A stretch of DNA of 9,988 nucleotides from Rhodobacter sp. (GTDB lineage: Bacteria > Pseudomonadota > Alphaproteobacteria > Rhodobacterales > Rhodobacteraceae): positions 1 to 9,988 of the forward strand of contig PNND01000331.1 of NCBI GenBank assembly GCA_013824045.1, given 5' to 3'. Each line of letters opens with the position of its first letter. Position 1 is the stretch's first letter. Positions 1-6,476 of the stretch are shown here, in pieces. The position numbers and the translations under genes were made by a program. Below the pieces are notes generated by a model. It had not been told where the DNA came from. It worked only from the letters and a program-made list of their open reading frames with translations, and searched no databases.

Positions 1-430
1 CGCGGTCGAGGACGGCTTCGAGATCGGCGGGGTCTTCCAGCCGTTCGGTCGGGCAGAGGGGGCGGACCATGGCGGCCTGATCGGGGAGTTCGTGCAAGAG
101 GCCGAGGCCTTTGCCAAGGGACGCGCGGCGGTTCACGCCGGAGATGACGAGGATCGGGACGGAATCGGCCTTGGCCTGCCCCATGGCGGTAAGCGCGTTC
201 AGCAGGCCGGGGCCGGTGATGACGAAGGCGACGCCGGGTTTGCCGCTGGCCCGGGCATAGCCATCGGCCATGAAGGCCGCGCCCTGTTCATGGCGGGGGG
301 TGACGTGGCGGATGCCGCCGCCTGCAAGGCCGCGATACAGTTCGATCGTATGGACGCCGGGGATGCCGAAGACGACCTCGACCCCGCGCGCCTTGAGCCC
401 TTCGACCAGCGCCTGCCCGACCGTTCTCAT
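1..430 (-). CDS. aruI: ThDP-dependent 2-oxoacid decarboxylase, AruI-like (5-guanidino-2-oxopentanoate decarboxylase), partial
   Basis: Only the first 143 codons are present; the gene runs off the window start. The fragment is the N-terminal pyrimidine-binding domain of the thiamine diphosphate enzyme family (acetolactate synthase/benzoylformate decarboxylase group). It shows VFGIPGVHTIELYRG at about residues 20-34, the cofactor-activating Glu48 inside RHEQGAAFMADGYAR, and VITGPG at 70-75. The HELPDQ stretch near 113 and the IPGVHTIELYRG signature resemble Pseudomonas AruI, which decarboxylates 2-ketoarginine to 4-guanidinobutyraldehyde. The start ATG overlaps the stop of the upstream aminotransferase (ATGA), and an AAGG ribosome-binding site lies 8 bases upstream. 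Adjacency to an AruH-like transaminase supports the substrate assignment. Another branched 2-oxoacid is possible, since the catalytic and C-terminal ThDP domains are not visible. Confidence 0.8.
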   Translation of the reverse strand, partial: MRTVGQALVEGLKARGVEVVFGIPGVHTIELYRGLAGGGIRHVTPRHEQGAAFMADGYARASGKPGVAFVITGPGLLNALTAMGQAKADSVPILVISGVNRRASLGKGLGLLHELPDQAAMVRPLCPTERLEDPADLEAVLDR

Positions 431-1611
431 GCCGCTTGCCTTTGTGCGGCGGCGAAGGCGGCGATGCGGGTGCAGGCCTCAAGGATGCGGTCATCAGGTT
501 GGGTGAGCGAGAGCCGCACCCAGCCCGCAAGCGCGGTGCCGAAGCTTTCGCCGGGCATGACGGCGACGCGGGCCTGTGCGAGCAGGGCGCGGGCAAAGGC
601 CTCGCCCGTGGGGCCTGTCGCGCGGATGTCGAGGAGCGCGAACATGCCCGCTTGCGGCATGTGGACAGTGAGGCCCGCCGTGCCGTGGAGGTGGGCGTGA
701 ATAAGGGCGGCGCGGCGCTGGAAGCGGGTCATCATCTCGGCCGCGATGGGCGAGGGGGACGAGACGGCCTCGGCCGTCATGTCGGCGATGAAGGGTTGGC
801 TGCCGAAGAGCATGGTTTCCGACAGGGGCAGGAGGCGGGTGCAAAACTCAGCGGGGCCGACGCACCAGCCGGAGCGGAAGCCCGGCGCAGCGTGGGATTT
901 GGAGATGGAGGAGGCGATGACCACCCGTTCGGCGTATTCGTGCAGATCGAGCGGGGAGGCGAAGGTCACGCCGGGGAAGCAGAGATCCTCATACACCTCG
1001 TCGCAGAGGACCCAGAGGTCGTGCTCGGCGGCCAGTTGGCAGAGCGCGGCGAGGTCTTCGCGCGACAGGACCGCGCCGGTGGGATTGTGCGGGCTGTTGA
1101 GGAACAGGACGCGCGACCGGGGGGTGATGCGGGCGGCGACATCAGTCGGCTGGATGCGGAAGCCGGCCTCGGGGCGCAGGGGGACTGGCACCACGGTGGC
1201 CCCGGTGGCGCGGATCAGGCCTTCATAGGTGGCATACATCGGATCGCCCACCAGCACCTCATCCCCCGAGGTGACCAGCGTTTGCAGGATGGCGTAGAGC
1301 GTGGTCTGGGTGCCGGGAAGGCACATCACCTGATCGCGCCCGATCTCGCGGCCCCGGCGCGCGGTGTAGCGGGCGGCGAGCGCGGCCACGAGGGCAGGCT
1401 CGCCCCGCCCGTTGGAATAGCCGGTGCGGCCTGCGGCCATGGAGCGCGCTGCGGTTTCCAGCAGGGCGGGCGGGGTGGCGACATCGGGTTCGCCGATGGT
1501 GAGTTCGATGACCGCCTCGCCTGCGGCCTGCATGCGACGGGCCAAAGCGTGGACTTCCCATTTCGCGCCGCCCAGATCGGCGAGGCTGTCGGTGACGGGC
1601 GCATATCTCAT
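427..1611 (-). CDS. aruH: PLP-dependent class I aminotransferase, AruH-like (arginine--pyruvate transaminase)
   Basis: A 394-residue fold-type I aminotransferase of normal family length. Visible motifs are NSPHNPTG with Asn176, CDEVY with Asp204 (pairs with the pyridine nitrogen) and Tyr207, the PLP-binding Lys238 in SISKSHAAPGFR, phosphate-contacting Arg246, and Arg366 (GWVRLSL), which should bind the substrate carboxylate. The N-terminal MRY start and the SKSHA-x-x-G(W/F)R block resemble Pseudomonas AruH. That enzyme transfers the amino group of L-arginine to pyruvate, giving 2-ketoarginine and alanine. The ATG at 1609-1611 overlaps the TGA of the regulator gene by four bases, and its own stop overlaps the start of the decarboxylase gene the same way. 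No good Shine-Dalgarno precedes it, so translation probably depends on coupling. The family has many specificities, so arginine is inferred from likeness plus the AruI-like neighbour. Confidence 0.85.
   Translation of the reverse strand: MRYAPVTDSLADLGGAKWEVHALARRMQAAGEAVIELTIGEPDVATPPALLETAARSMAAGRTGYSNGRGEPALVAALAARYTARRGREIGRDQVMCLPGTQTTLYAILQTLVTSGDEVLVGDPMYATYEGLIRATGATVVPVPLRPEAGFRIQPTDVAARITPRSRVLFLNSPHNPTGAVLSREDLAALCQLAAEHDLWVLCDEVYEDLCFPGVTFASPLDLHEYAERVVIASSISKSHAAPGFRSGWCVGPAEFCTRLLPLSETMLFGSQPFIADMTAEAVSSPSPIAAEMMTRFQRRAALIHAHLHGTAGLTVHMPQAGMFALLDIRATGPTGEAFARALLAQARVAVMPGESFGTALAGWVRLSLTQPDDRILEACTRIAAFAAAQRQAA
431..450 (-). promoter_or_regulatory. Hairpin presenting the aruI ribosome-binding site
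   Basis: Immediately before the decarboxylase ATG, a perfect 5-base inverted repeat (GCCGC/GCGGC, 431-435 and 446-450) encloses a 10-base loop. On the minus strand that loop carries the AAGG Shine-Dalgarno. The stem lies in the 3' end of the aminotransferase coding sequence. It may modulate initiation at the coupled start, but a 5-bp GC stem can occur by chance in this base composition. Confidence 0.3.
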
Positions 1612-2285
1612 GGAGCGGTCTTTCTGTCGGATGTGTCGGACGTGTCGGAATAGGCGGAGGCGGGGAAGCGCACACCCAGCATCGCGCCGATGCCATCGAG
1701 CGCGATGCGCTGCACTTCGCCTGTGGCAAAGCTGTTGGGCAAGGAGCCGCCTTCGATCCAGAGCCCATCGATCAGGGCATTGCAGGCGATGGCCTGGCGC
1801 CGGTCGCGGGCGGGGTCAGCCGGGCGGGGGAGGGCGGCGATCAGGTCCTGCAGGCGGTCGCGGTAGCCCAGATATGTGGCCTCATGGATGGCATGCATCA
1901 CCGGATCGTTGCGGCCAAGGTGCATGTAACTGGCCCAGACGCCCACCACGGCGGGGGTCATCACGGGCGGGCGGAAATTGGCGGCGATGAAGGCGGCAAG
2001 GCGGGCGACGGGATCATCTTCGGGCAGGCTTTCGCTGGCGCGGAGCGCCTCTTGCGTCATCGATTCCATGACGTGGCGATAGGCGGCGTGGGTCAGTTCT
2101 TCCTTGGACTGGAAGTAGTGCCGGATCAGCCCCGGCGTCACCCCGGCGCGGGCGGCGATGGCGCGGACGGTGGCGGCCTCGGTTCCGCCTTCTGCGACAA
2201 GCGCCATGGCGGCGGCGATGAGATCATCGCGGCGCTTTTCTTCGCCTTCTCGGCGATAGGGGCGGCGAAGGGCGGATGCGGGCAT
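1608..2285 (-). CDS. TetR/AcrR-family transcriptional regulator, BetI-like
   Basis: A 225-residue one-component regulator. The N-terminal helix-turn-helix spans about residues 20-62. Its recognition region, IAARAGVTPGLIRHYFQSKEEL, starts near residue 43 and is the classic TetR signature. The C-terminal part (VWASYMH near 116-122 and ALIDGLWIEGG near 170-180) resembles the BetI-type ligand-binding domain. The ATG at 2283-2285 was chosen because the N-terminus then has family length and an AGG lies 6 bases upstream; the frame stays open to 2555 but that extension looks non-coding. The gene is first in an operon with the aminotransferase and decarboxylase (ATGA overlap at 1608-1611), so it probably controls that operon and itself, with an arginine-related or quaternary amine ligand. 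The C-terminus ends in an SDT repeat encoded by a 9-base tandem repeat. Ligand and direction of control cannot be read from sequence. Confidence 0.88.
   Translation of the reverse strand: MPASALRRPYRREGEEKRRDDLIAAAMALVAEGGTEAATVRAIAARAGVTPGLIRHYFQSKEELTHAAYRHVMESMTQEALRASESLPEDDPVARLAAFIAANFRPPVMTPAVVGVWASYMHLGRNDPVMHAIHEATYLGYRDRLQDLIAALPRPADPARDRRQAIACNALIDGLWIEGGSLPNSFATGEVQRIALDGIGAMLGVRFPASAYSDTSDTSDRKTAP
1625..1649 (-). repeat. 9-base tandem repeat in the regulator C-terminus
   Basis: The heptamer TGTCGGA occurs three times at a period of 9 bases (1625-1631, 1634-1640, 1643-1649 on the plus strand). Read on the minus strand it encodes SDTSDTSD near the end of the TetR-type protein. The number of copies could vary by slippage without shifting the frame. 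Confidence 0.7.
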
Positions 2286-2298
2286 GACAGACCTGCGA

Positions 2299-2341
2299 AT
2301 TATACGATTGAACAATAAATCAGTTTTGATCCCCACAGCAA
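2299..2341 (-). promoter_or_regulatory. Candidate promoter and operator of the regulator-aruHI operon
   Basis: An AT-rich island in an otherwise GC-rich gap (2286-2403) directly upstream of the TetR-type gene. Reading the minus strand, one arrangement is TTGCTG (2336-2341), a 16-base spacer and TTTATT (2314-2319), giving a leader of about 20 bases. A perfect TATAAT also occurs at 2299-2304, but a start from it would leave only about 7 bases before the ATG. Between them is the 10-base palindromic-arm element ATTGAACAAT (2307-2316), whose ATTGAAC half resembles, from memory, the half-site of BetI operators. Binding there would occlude the promoter, consistent with autoregulation. Promoter calls in this group are weak by eye. 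Confidence 0.4.
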
Positions 2342-2403
2342 GGGGGAGTTCCTGCATCGTGCCACAGCCGCGCCGGAAAGGCGATTGCGGGAACGACCTT
2401 TGG

Positions 2404-3312
2404 TCACTGCCCCCCGGCAGGGGATGGGGCGGGGCTGCGCGCCACATCCTTGTGGACGATGACATCGGCCTGCGGATAGGCAGCAAGGATGGCGCGGCGC
2501 AGGCTGGCACCGATGGCATGCGCCTCATGCAGGGTCTGGTCGCCGTCCAGTTCAATATGGATGTTCACAAAGATGCGGCTGCCGGCGGTGCGGGTTTTCA
2601 GGTCGTGATACCCGCGCACGCCGGGCCAGTCTGCCGCCATCTTGCCGATGCCCGCTACAATGGCCGGATCGGCGCGGCGGTCCATCAAAGCGTCCCATGC
2701 GCCCTTGCCGATCTTGGCCGCACCCAAGGCCAGCATCGCCGCTGCCCCCAGCGCGACGACCGAATCGACCGAGGCGAGGCCGAAGCGGCTGGAGGCCCAA
2801 AGCGAGGCGATGGCCCCGAGATTGGGCAGAAGGTCGCCGAGGTAATGCAACCGGTCGGCTGCGATGACGCGGCTTCCCGTTTTGCGCGCCACGCGGCCCT
2901 GCCACCAGATCAGGCCCAATGTCAGCAGGATGGAGATAATCATCACCGTCATGCCGATGCCTTCATCCGTCAGCGCCACTTGTTCGGGGGCCATCAGACG
3001 ATCAATCGCGCCCCAGGCAATCGCCCCGGCGGCGATGATGATGAAGATGGCCTGTCCGAGGGCGGCCAGATCCTCGGCCGAGGAATGGCCGAAGGCGTGG
3101 TCTTCATCGGCGGGTTTCGCGGCATAGAGGATGGCAGCCATGGCGCCGAGGCTGACCATCAGGTCCATCGCGCTGTCTGCCAGAGAGGCGGCGACCGACA
3201 GCGACCCGGTCACCCCGAGCGCCCAGAGCTTCAACCCGACAAGCGTGCCAGCCACAAGAACCGAGGCGAGCCCGGCCGACAGGTTCATGCGGACCAAGGT
3301 GGGTAGGGGCAT
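2404..3312 (-). CDS. Cation diffusion facilitator (FieF/YiiP-like) divalent metal efflux transporter
   Basis: A 302-residue inner-membrane metal/proton antiporter of the CDF family, close in length to E. coli FieF. Hydrophobic segments lie at about 11-35, 38-63, 83-105, 118-136 and 155-200. The four-ligand transport site is intact: Asp46 and Asp50 (SLADSAMD) and His156 and Asp160 (HYLGD). The inter-membrane site motif PADEDHAFGH has Asp69, His72 and His76. The cytoplasmic C-terminal domain keeps GYHDLKTR, FVNIHIELDG, EAHAIG and DVIVHKD, the histidines and aspartates used for zinc-dependent dimerisation in YiiP. The start at 3310-3312 has a strong GGAGG 7 bases upstream; a frame extension to 3366 is unlikely. 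It exports Zn2+, Fe2+ or similar ions; which one cannot be told. It follows the SH3-protein gene by 79 bases and may be co-transcribed with it. Confidence 0.92.
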   Translation of the reverse strand: MPLPTLVRMNLSAGLASVLVAGTLVGLKLWALGVTGSLSVAASLADSAMDLMVSLGAMAAILYAAKPADEDHAFGHSSAEDLAALGQAIFIIIAAGAIAWGAIDRLMAPEQVALTDEGIGMTVMIISILLTLGLIWWQGRVARKTGSRVIAADRLHYLGDLLPNLGAIASLWASSRFGLASVDSVVALGAAAMLALGAAKIGKGAWDALMDRRADPAIVAGIGKMAADWPGVRGYHDLKTRTAGSRIFVNIHIELDGDQTLHEAHAIGASLRRAILAAYPQADVIVHKDVARSPAPSPAGGQ

Positions 3313-3391
3313 AATCGCGCCTCCGGCAGGGGTTTGCCGCCCGCTATCGCAGCGCGGCCCCCACAATCAAGCGCAAGCGACTCGCAACAGG

Positions 3392-4057
3392 TTATTCGAT
3401 GGTTTCGGTGGGCGATACGCCCCAGAGCGCGGTCTTGCGGACCCAGCCGCGTTCGCCATCGACTGACAGGCGGCACCAGTCGGGCAGGCATTCCTGCACC
3501 CAGCCCACGACATTGCGTTCGGCCTTGAAGATCACCTCGGCCTCATCCTGCGGGCGGCTGTGGAATTCGGCCATGTCGGCGGCGATCAGCACGGAGCGCA
3601 CGCCGGAGAGGAGAGCGTAATGCACCCAACCGCCCACGCCTTCGGCATCCTCGACCCGGCGCCAGTGTTCGTATTCGGCGGTGATGCGCAGCGGCATGCC
3701 TGTGCGGGTGAAGACCCAGTCGATGCGGTGGGTGAGGCCGGGGCCACGGCGGGCGTTGCCCTCATTGCCTTTAAGGCTGACGAAACGGGGAAGCGGCAGG
3801 TTGGTGACCATGCCTACATTCGGATCGCGTGGGACGGGCGGGGTCGCGGCGACGGCTGGGGTGGGGGCCTCAGCAGCCGGGCTGGGCGCAGCGAGAGCGG
3901 GGGCCGCTTCGGGCGGCGTGGCGACGGCGGCGGCCTGCACCAGCCCCTCGGGGCGGGGCATCGGACGCGTGACCTCTTGCGCGGGGGCCATGCTTGCCCA
4001 TCCGATCACTGCGCCAACAATCGCGCCTGCCAGCGCCACCCGTGCCAGAACCATCAT
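3392..4057 (-). CDS. Exported SH3-domain protein
   Basis: A 221-residue protein. Residues 1-26 form a signal peptide with a long hydrophobic core (VALAGAIVGAVIGW) and a likely cleavage after APA before Gln27. Residues 30-85 are an Ala/Pro-rich linker. The rest is two bacterial SH3-like domains: one at about 89-152 (NARRGPGLTHRIDWVF, WRRVED, GGWVHYALLSG) and one at about 155-214 (HSRPQDEAEVIFKAE, WCRLSVDGERGWVRK). The second carries Cys190 and Cys195, which could pair in the periplasm. Such domains often bind peptidoglycan or cell-wall peptides, so a periplasmic envelope role is inferred; no enzyme domain is present. The ATG at 4055-4057 was preferred over 4186 because it places the signal peptide at the N-terminus; the adjacent ATG at 4052-4054 is equally possible. 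It is divergent from the hydroxyacid dehydrogenase gene. Confidence 0.85.
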   Translation of the reverse strand: MMVLARVALAGAIVGAVIGWASMAPAQEVTRPMPRPEGLVQAAAVATPPEAAPALAAPSPAAEAPTPAVAATPPVPRDPNVGMVTNLPLPRFVSLKGNEGNARRGPGLTHRIDWVFTRTGMPLRITAEYEHWRRVEDAEGVGGWVHYALLSGVRSVLIAADMAEFHSRPQDEAEVIFKAERNVVGWVQECLPDWCRLSVDGERGWVRKTALWGVSPTETIE

Positions 4058-4154
4058 AACAACCGCCTGTTCCTTGGCCGCACGCCGGTATTCCGGTCGC
4101 CACGGCCCTGCTACTGCCCGTCTGGCCCGCGTCGTTGCGCGGACCTTGTCCTTC

Positions 4155-4174
4155 GGGGGCTTGTGCCTGCCCCC
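4155..4174. repeat. Inverted repeat in the divergent intergenic region
   Basis: GGGGGC (4155-4160) and GCCCCC (4169-4174) form a 6-bp stem with an 8-base loop, in the 173-base gap between the SH3-protein gene and the dehydrogenase gene. It lies 57 bases before the dehydrogenase start and about 100 bases before the SH3-protein start. No T-run follows on either strand, so it is not a normal terminator. It could be an operator or a leader hairpin, or a chance product of GC richness. Confidence 0.35.
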
Positions 4175-4230
4175 GCTTCCCGCCACTTTGACACCGACCG
4201 AACGGATTTGGAAGTGCAGGGAGGCGCCCC

Positions 4231-5217
4231 ATGCCAGCAGGACGCTTGAGTGTTGTCGTGACGCGACGGTTGCCCGAACCGGTAGAGACCCGGATGAAGG
4301 AATTGTTCGATGTGGAGTTGCGCGATCCCGACACGCCGATGACGCGGGACGAGCTTGCGGCGGCGTTGCGCCGGGCGGATGTTCTGGTTCCCACGATCAC
4401 CGATCAGATTGACGCGGGCCTCTTGGGGCAGGCGGGGGACAAGCTGAAGCTGATCGCCAATTACGGGGCGGGGGTGGACCATATCGACGTGGCCACCGCC
4501 CGCCAGCGCGGGATTCTGGTTTCCAACACCCCCGGTGTGGTGACGGATGATACCGCCGACATGACGATGGCGCTGATGCTGGCCGTGACTCGGCGCATCC
4601 CCGAGGGGCTGTCGGTGATGCAATCGGGCGAGTGGCAGGGCTGGTCGCCCATGGCGCTGCTCGGTGGGCGGATCGGGGGAAAGCGGCTGGGCATTCTGGG
4701 CATGGGCGGGATCGGGCAGGCCGTGGCGCGGCGGGCCCGGGCCTTTGGGATGCAGATCCACTATCACAACCGCCGCCGCCTGCGGCCCGAGGTGGAGGCG
4801 GAGCTTGAAGCGACCTATTGGGAAAGCCTGGATCAGATGGTGAGCCGGATGGATGTGATTTCCATCAACTGCCCGCATACGCCATCGACCTATCACCTGA
4901 TGAACGCGCGGCGGCTGAAGCTTTTGAAACCATCAGCCGTGGTGGTGAACACCTCGCGCGGGGAGGTGATCGACGAGAACGCGCTGACGCGGATGCTGCG
5001 CGCGGGCGAGATCGCGGGGGCGGGGCTGGACGTCTATGAGCGCGGGGCCGAGATCAACCCACGCCTGCGGGAACTGCCCAATGTCGTGCTGCTGCCGCAT
5101 ATGGGATCGGCCACGCGGGAAGGCCGGATCGAGATGGGCGAGAAGGTGATCATCAACATCAAGACCTTTGCCGATGGGCACCGCCCGCCGGATCAGGTTG
5201 TGCCCAGCATGCTGTGA
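4231..5217 (+). CDS. D-2-hydroxyacid dehydrogenase (D-glycerate dehydrogenase/glyoxylate reductase type)
   Basis: A 328-residue NAD(P)-dependent enzyme of the D-isomer 2-hydroxyacid dehydrogenase family. It probably interconverts glyoxylate/hydroxypyruvate and glycolate/D-glycerate in the cytoplasm. The substrate-domain loop NYGAGVDHID is at 77-86 and the Rossmann motif GMGGIG at 157-162. HNRRR at 179-183 follows the second strand, where basic residues favour NADPH. The catalytic Arg243 is in NTSRGEVID and His290 in LLPHMGSAT. The segment where family members normally carry Glu-Pro between these reads DVYERGAEINP; by spacing, the Glu position is Gly272, with Glu270 and Glu274 nearby. Start: ATG at 4231 with an excellent AGGGAGG 6 bases upstream. 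It is the only plus-strand gene here, divergent from the SH3-protein gene and convergent with the epimerase gene. Exact substrate is uncertain. Confidence 0.9.
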   Translation: MPAGRLSVVVTRRLPEPVETRMKELFDVELRDPDTPMTRDELAAALRRADVLVPTITDQIDAGLLGQAGDKLKLIANYGAGVDHIDVATARQRGILVSNTPGVVTDDTADMTMALMLAVTRRIPEGLSVMQSGEWQGWSPMALLGGRIGGKRLGILGMGGIGQAVARRARAFGMQIHYHNRRRLRPEVEAELEATYWESLDQMVSRMDVISINCPHTPSTYHLMNARRLKLLKPSAVVVNTSRGEVIDENALTRMLRAGEIAGAGLDVYERGAEINPRLRELPNVVLLPHMGSATREGRIEMGEKVIINIKTFADGHRPPDQVVPSML

Positions 5218-5227
5218 TCGGCTTCTC

Positions 5228-5252
5228 CGGCCAGAGGGGCAGCCCCTTGCCG
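5228..5252. terminator. Possible bidirectional terminator hairpin between convergent genes
   Basis: In the 77-base gap between the convergent dehydrogenase and epimerase genes, AGGGG (5235-5239) and CCCCT (5243-5247) form a tight stem around CAG. An outer CGGC/GCCG pairing (5228-5231 with 5249-5252) extends it across a small bulge. No T-run follows on either strand, so it would be a weak or factor-assisted terminator at best. Its position between convergent stops is the main support. Confidence 0.3.
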
Positions 5253-5294
5253 AGGTAAGGCTGCAGCGTGACGGGGGAAGCGGCTGTCTGAGGT

Positions 5295-6290
5295 TCAGAC
5301 GCGGTAGTAGCTGCGATACCAGTCGACAAAGTGGCGGACGCCGTCGCGGATATCGGTGCGGGGGAGTGGGCCCGTCAGCGCCTCGATCAGGCTGGCATCG
5401 GCCCAAGTCGCGGGCACGTCGCCGGGTTGCATCGGCAGAAGACGCTTTTGCGCTGGCATCCCCAAGGCCGTTTCGACCGCTTGGACAAAATCCATCAACC
5501 CTACCGGCGCGCCGTTGCCGATATTGACCACCCGCCATGGCGCGACGGGTGAGAGGCTGTCCATCGTGCCCGCTGAAGTGGTCGGTGGAACGTCGATCAG
5601 GCGGATAATTCCTTCAACCAGATCATCGACATAGGTGAAATCCCGGCGCATGTCGCCGTGGTTGTAGATGTCGATGGGCTCACCCGCGAGGATGGCTTTC
5701 ACGAATTTGAACAGCGCCATGTCGGGGCGGCCCCATGGGCCGTAGACCGTGAAGAAGCGGAACATCGTGGTGGGGATGGCGTAGAGATGGGCATAGGAAT
5801 GGGCCATCGCCTCATTCGCCTTTTTGGTGGCGGCGTAGAAGGACATGGGGTGATCGGCCGCATGGGTTTCGGCATAGGGCATGGCCGTGTTCGCACCATA
5901 GACCGAGGAGGTGGAGGCCATGAGCAGATGCGCGGGCCGCGCGTGGCGCGCGGCTTCCAGCACCTCATGCGTGCCGATCAGGTTGGCGGTGACATAGCTG
6001 CGCGGGGCGTCTATGGAATAGCGCACCCCGGCCTGTGCGGCGAGGTGGATGACGGCATCCGCATCCTGCATGAGGCTGGCGACCAGATCGGGCGTTTCGA
6101 TCAGCCCTTCGACGGCGCGGAAGCCGGGCATTTGCATCAGCATCTGGTGCCGGCGCTGTTTCAGGGTGACGTCGTAATAGGCGGTCATGCCGTCAAGGCC
6201 GGTCACTGCCCAGCCGTCTGCAAGGAGGCGGCGGCAGAGGTGAAAGCCGATGAACCCCGCCGATCCGGTAACCAATGCCCGTCTTGCCAT
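5295..6290 (-). CDS. NAD-dependent epimerase, UDP-glucuronate 4-epimerase type
   Basis: A 331-residue extended short-chain dehydrogenase, the usual length for UDP-glucuronate 4-epimerases, which make UDP-galacturonate for capsule, LPS or exopolysaccharide. The NAD-binding GSAGFIG is at 9-15, VIHLAAQAGVRYS at 80-92, STSSVYG at 126-132, and the catalytic pair Tyr152 and Lys156 is in SFYAATKKANE. The block RFFTVYGPWGRPDMA at 178-191 and the IDIYNHGDMRRDFTYVDD region are typical of this subfamily, often named LpsL or GalE-like. The ATG at 6288-6290 gives a complete N-terminal Rossmann strand and is preceded by GGGGG about 7 bases upstream. It stands alone: convergent with the dehydrogenase gene, and 229 bases downstream of the amino-acid dehydrogenase gene on the same strand. 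No glycosyltransferase or polysaccharide exporter is seen nearby, so the pathway it feeds is inferred from family only. Confidence 0.9.
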   Translation of the reverse strand: MARRALVTGSAGFIGFHLCRRLLADGWAVTGLDGMTAYYDVTLKQRRHQMLMQMPGFRAVEGLIETPDLVASLMQDADAVIHLAAQAGVRYSIDAPRSYVTANLIGTHEVLEAARHARPAHLLMASTSSVYGANTAMPYAETHAADHPMSFYAATKKANEAMAHSYAHLYAIPTTMFRFFTVYGPWGRPDMALFKFVKAILAGEPIDIYNHGDMRRDFTYVDDLVEGIIRLIDVPPTTSAGTMDSLSPVAPWRVVNIGNGAPVGLMDFVQAVETALGMPAQKRLLPMQPGDVPATWADASLIEALTGPLPRTDIRDGVRHFVDWYRSYYRV

Positions 6291-6311
6291 TCCTGCGCCC
6301 CCGATGCACCT

Positions 6312-6338
6312 GCACGGCGCCTAAGTGGCAGGCCGTGC
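6312..6338. repeat. 7-bp inverted repeat upstream of the epimerase gene
   Basis: GCACGGC (6312-6318) and GCCGTGC (6332-6338) form a perfect 7-bp stem with a 13-base loop, 22 bases from the epimerase start codon. It may be an operator or a hairpin in the 5' untranslated region of the epimerase mRNA. The surrounding 6291-6519 gap holds no credible gene. I saw only a poor sigma70-like TTGATT about 60 bases before the start, without a good -10. Confidence 0.45.
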
Positions 6339-6448
6339 GGGGGAAAATCAACCCTTTGCGGAGGTGGTCTTTGTTTCGGTGGCAGATTCCCCGGACAAGG
6401 GGGCCCGCATTCCCCAGAGCTTTAGACGTTGCGCTTGGGGGTGCTGTC

Positions 6449-6476
6449 TTTTGGGTATTTGGGCCAAGGTGAAACG
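6449..6476. repeat. Possible dispersed intergenic element
   Basis: The stretch TTGGGTATTTGGGCCAAGG followed by TGAAAC (6451-6475), downstream of the amino-acid dehydrogenase gene, has a GGGTATTTGG-N-CAAG-TGAA pattern. It resembles short sequences I recall as recurrent in intergenic DNA of Rhodobacteraceae, often just after genes. Only one copy is present here, so repeat status cannot be shown from this window. Confidence 0.25.

Noticed and set aside
436..1653. A 405-codon open frame on the plus strand opposite the aminotransferase gene
   Set aside because: It is antisense to a gene with all catalytic motifs. Its translation is low-complexity and rich in Gly, Ala, Arg, Asp and His, typical of the reverse of GC-rich codons, with no recognisable domain.
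2286..2555. N-terminal extension of the TetR-type gene to an ATG at 2555
   Set aside because: It would overlap the end of the transporter gene and add 90 residues with no domain before the helix-turn-helix. The ATG at 2285 gives normal family length.
3313..3366. Upstream ATG at 3366 for the cation transporter
   Set aside because: The extension is polar and unlike CDF N-termini, while the ATG at 3312 has a strong GGAGG at good spacing.
4188..4193. TTGACA as a -35 box for the plus-strand dehydrogenase
   Set aside because: At 16-18 base spacing there is no acceptable -10, and the implied start would fall at the ribosome-binding site (4218-4224), leaving it outside or at the edge of the transcript.
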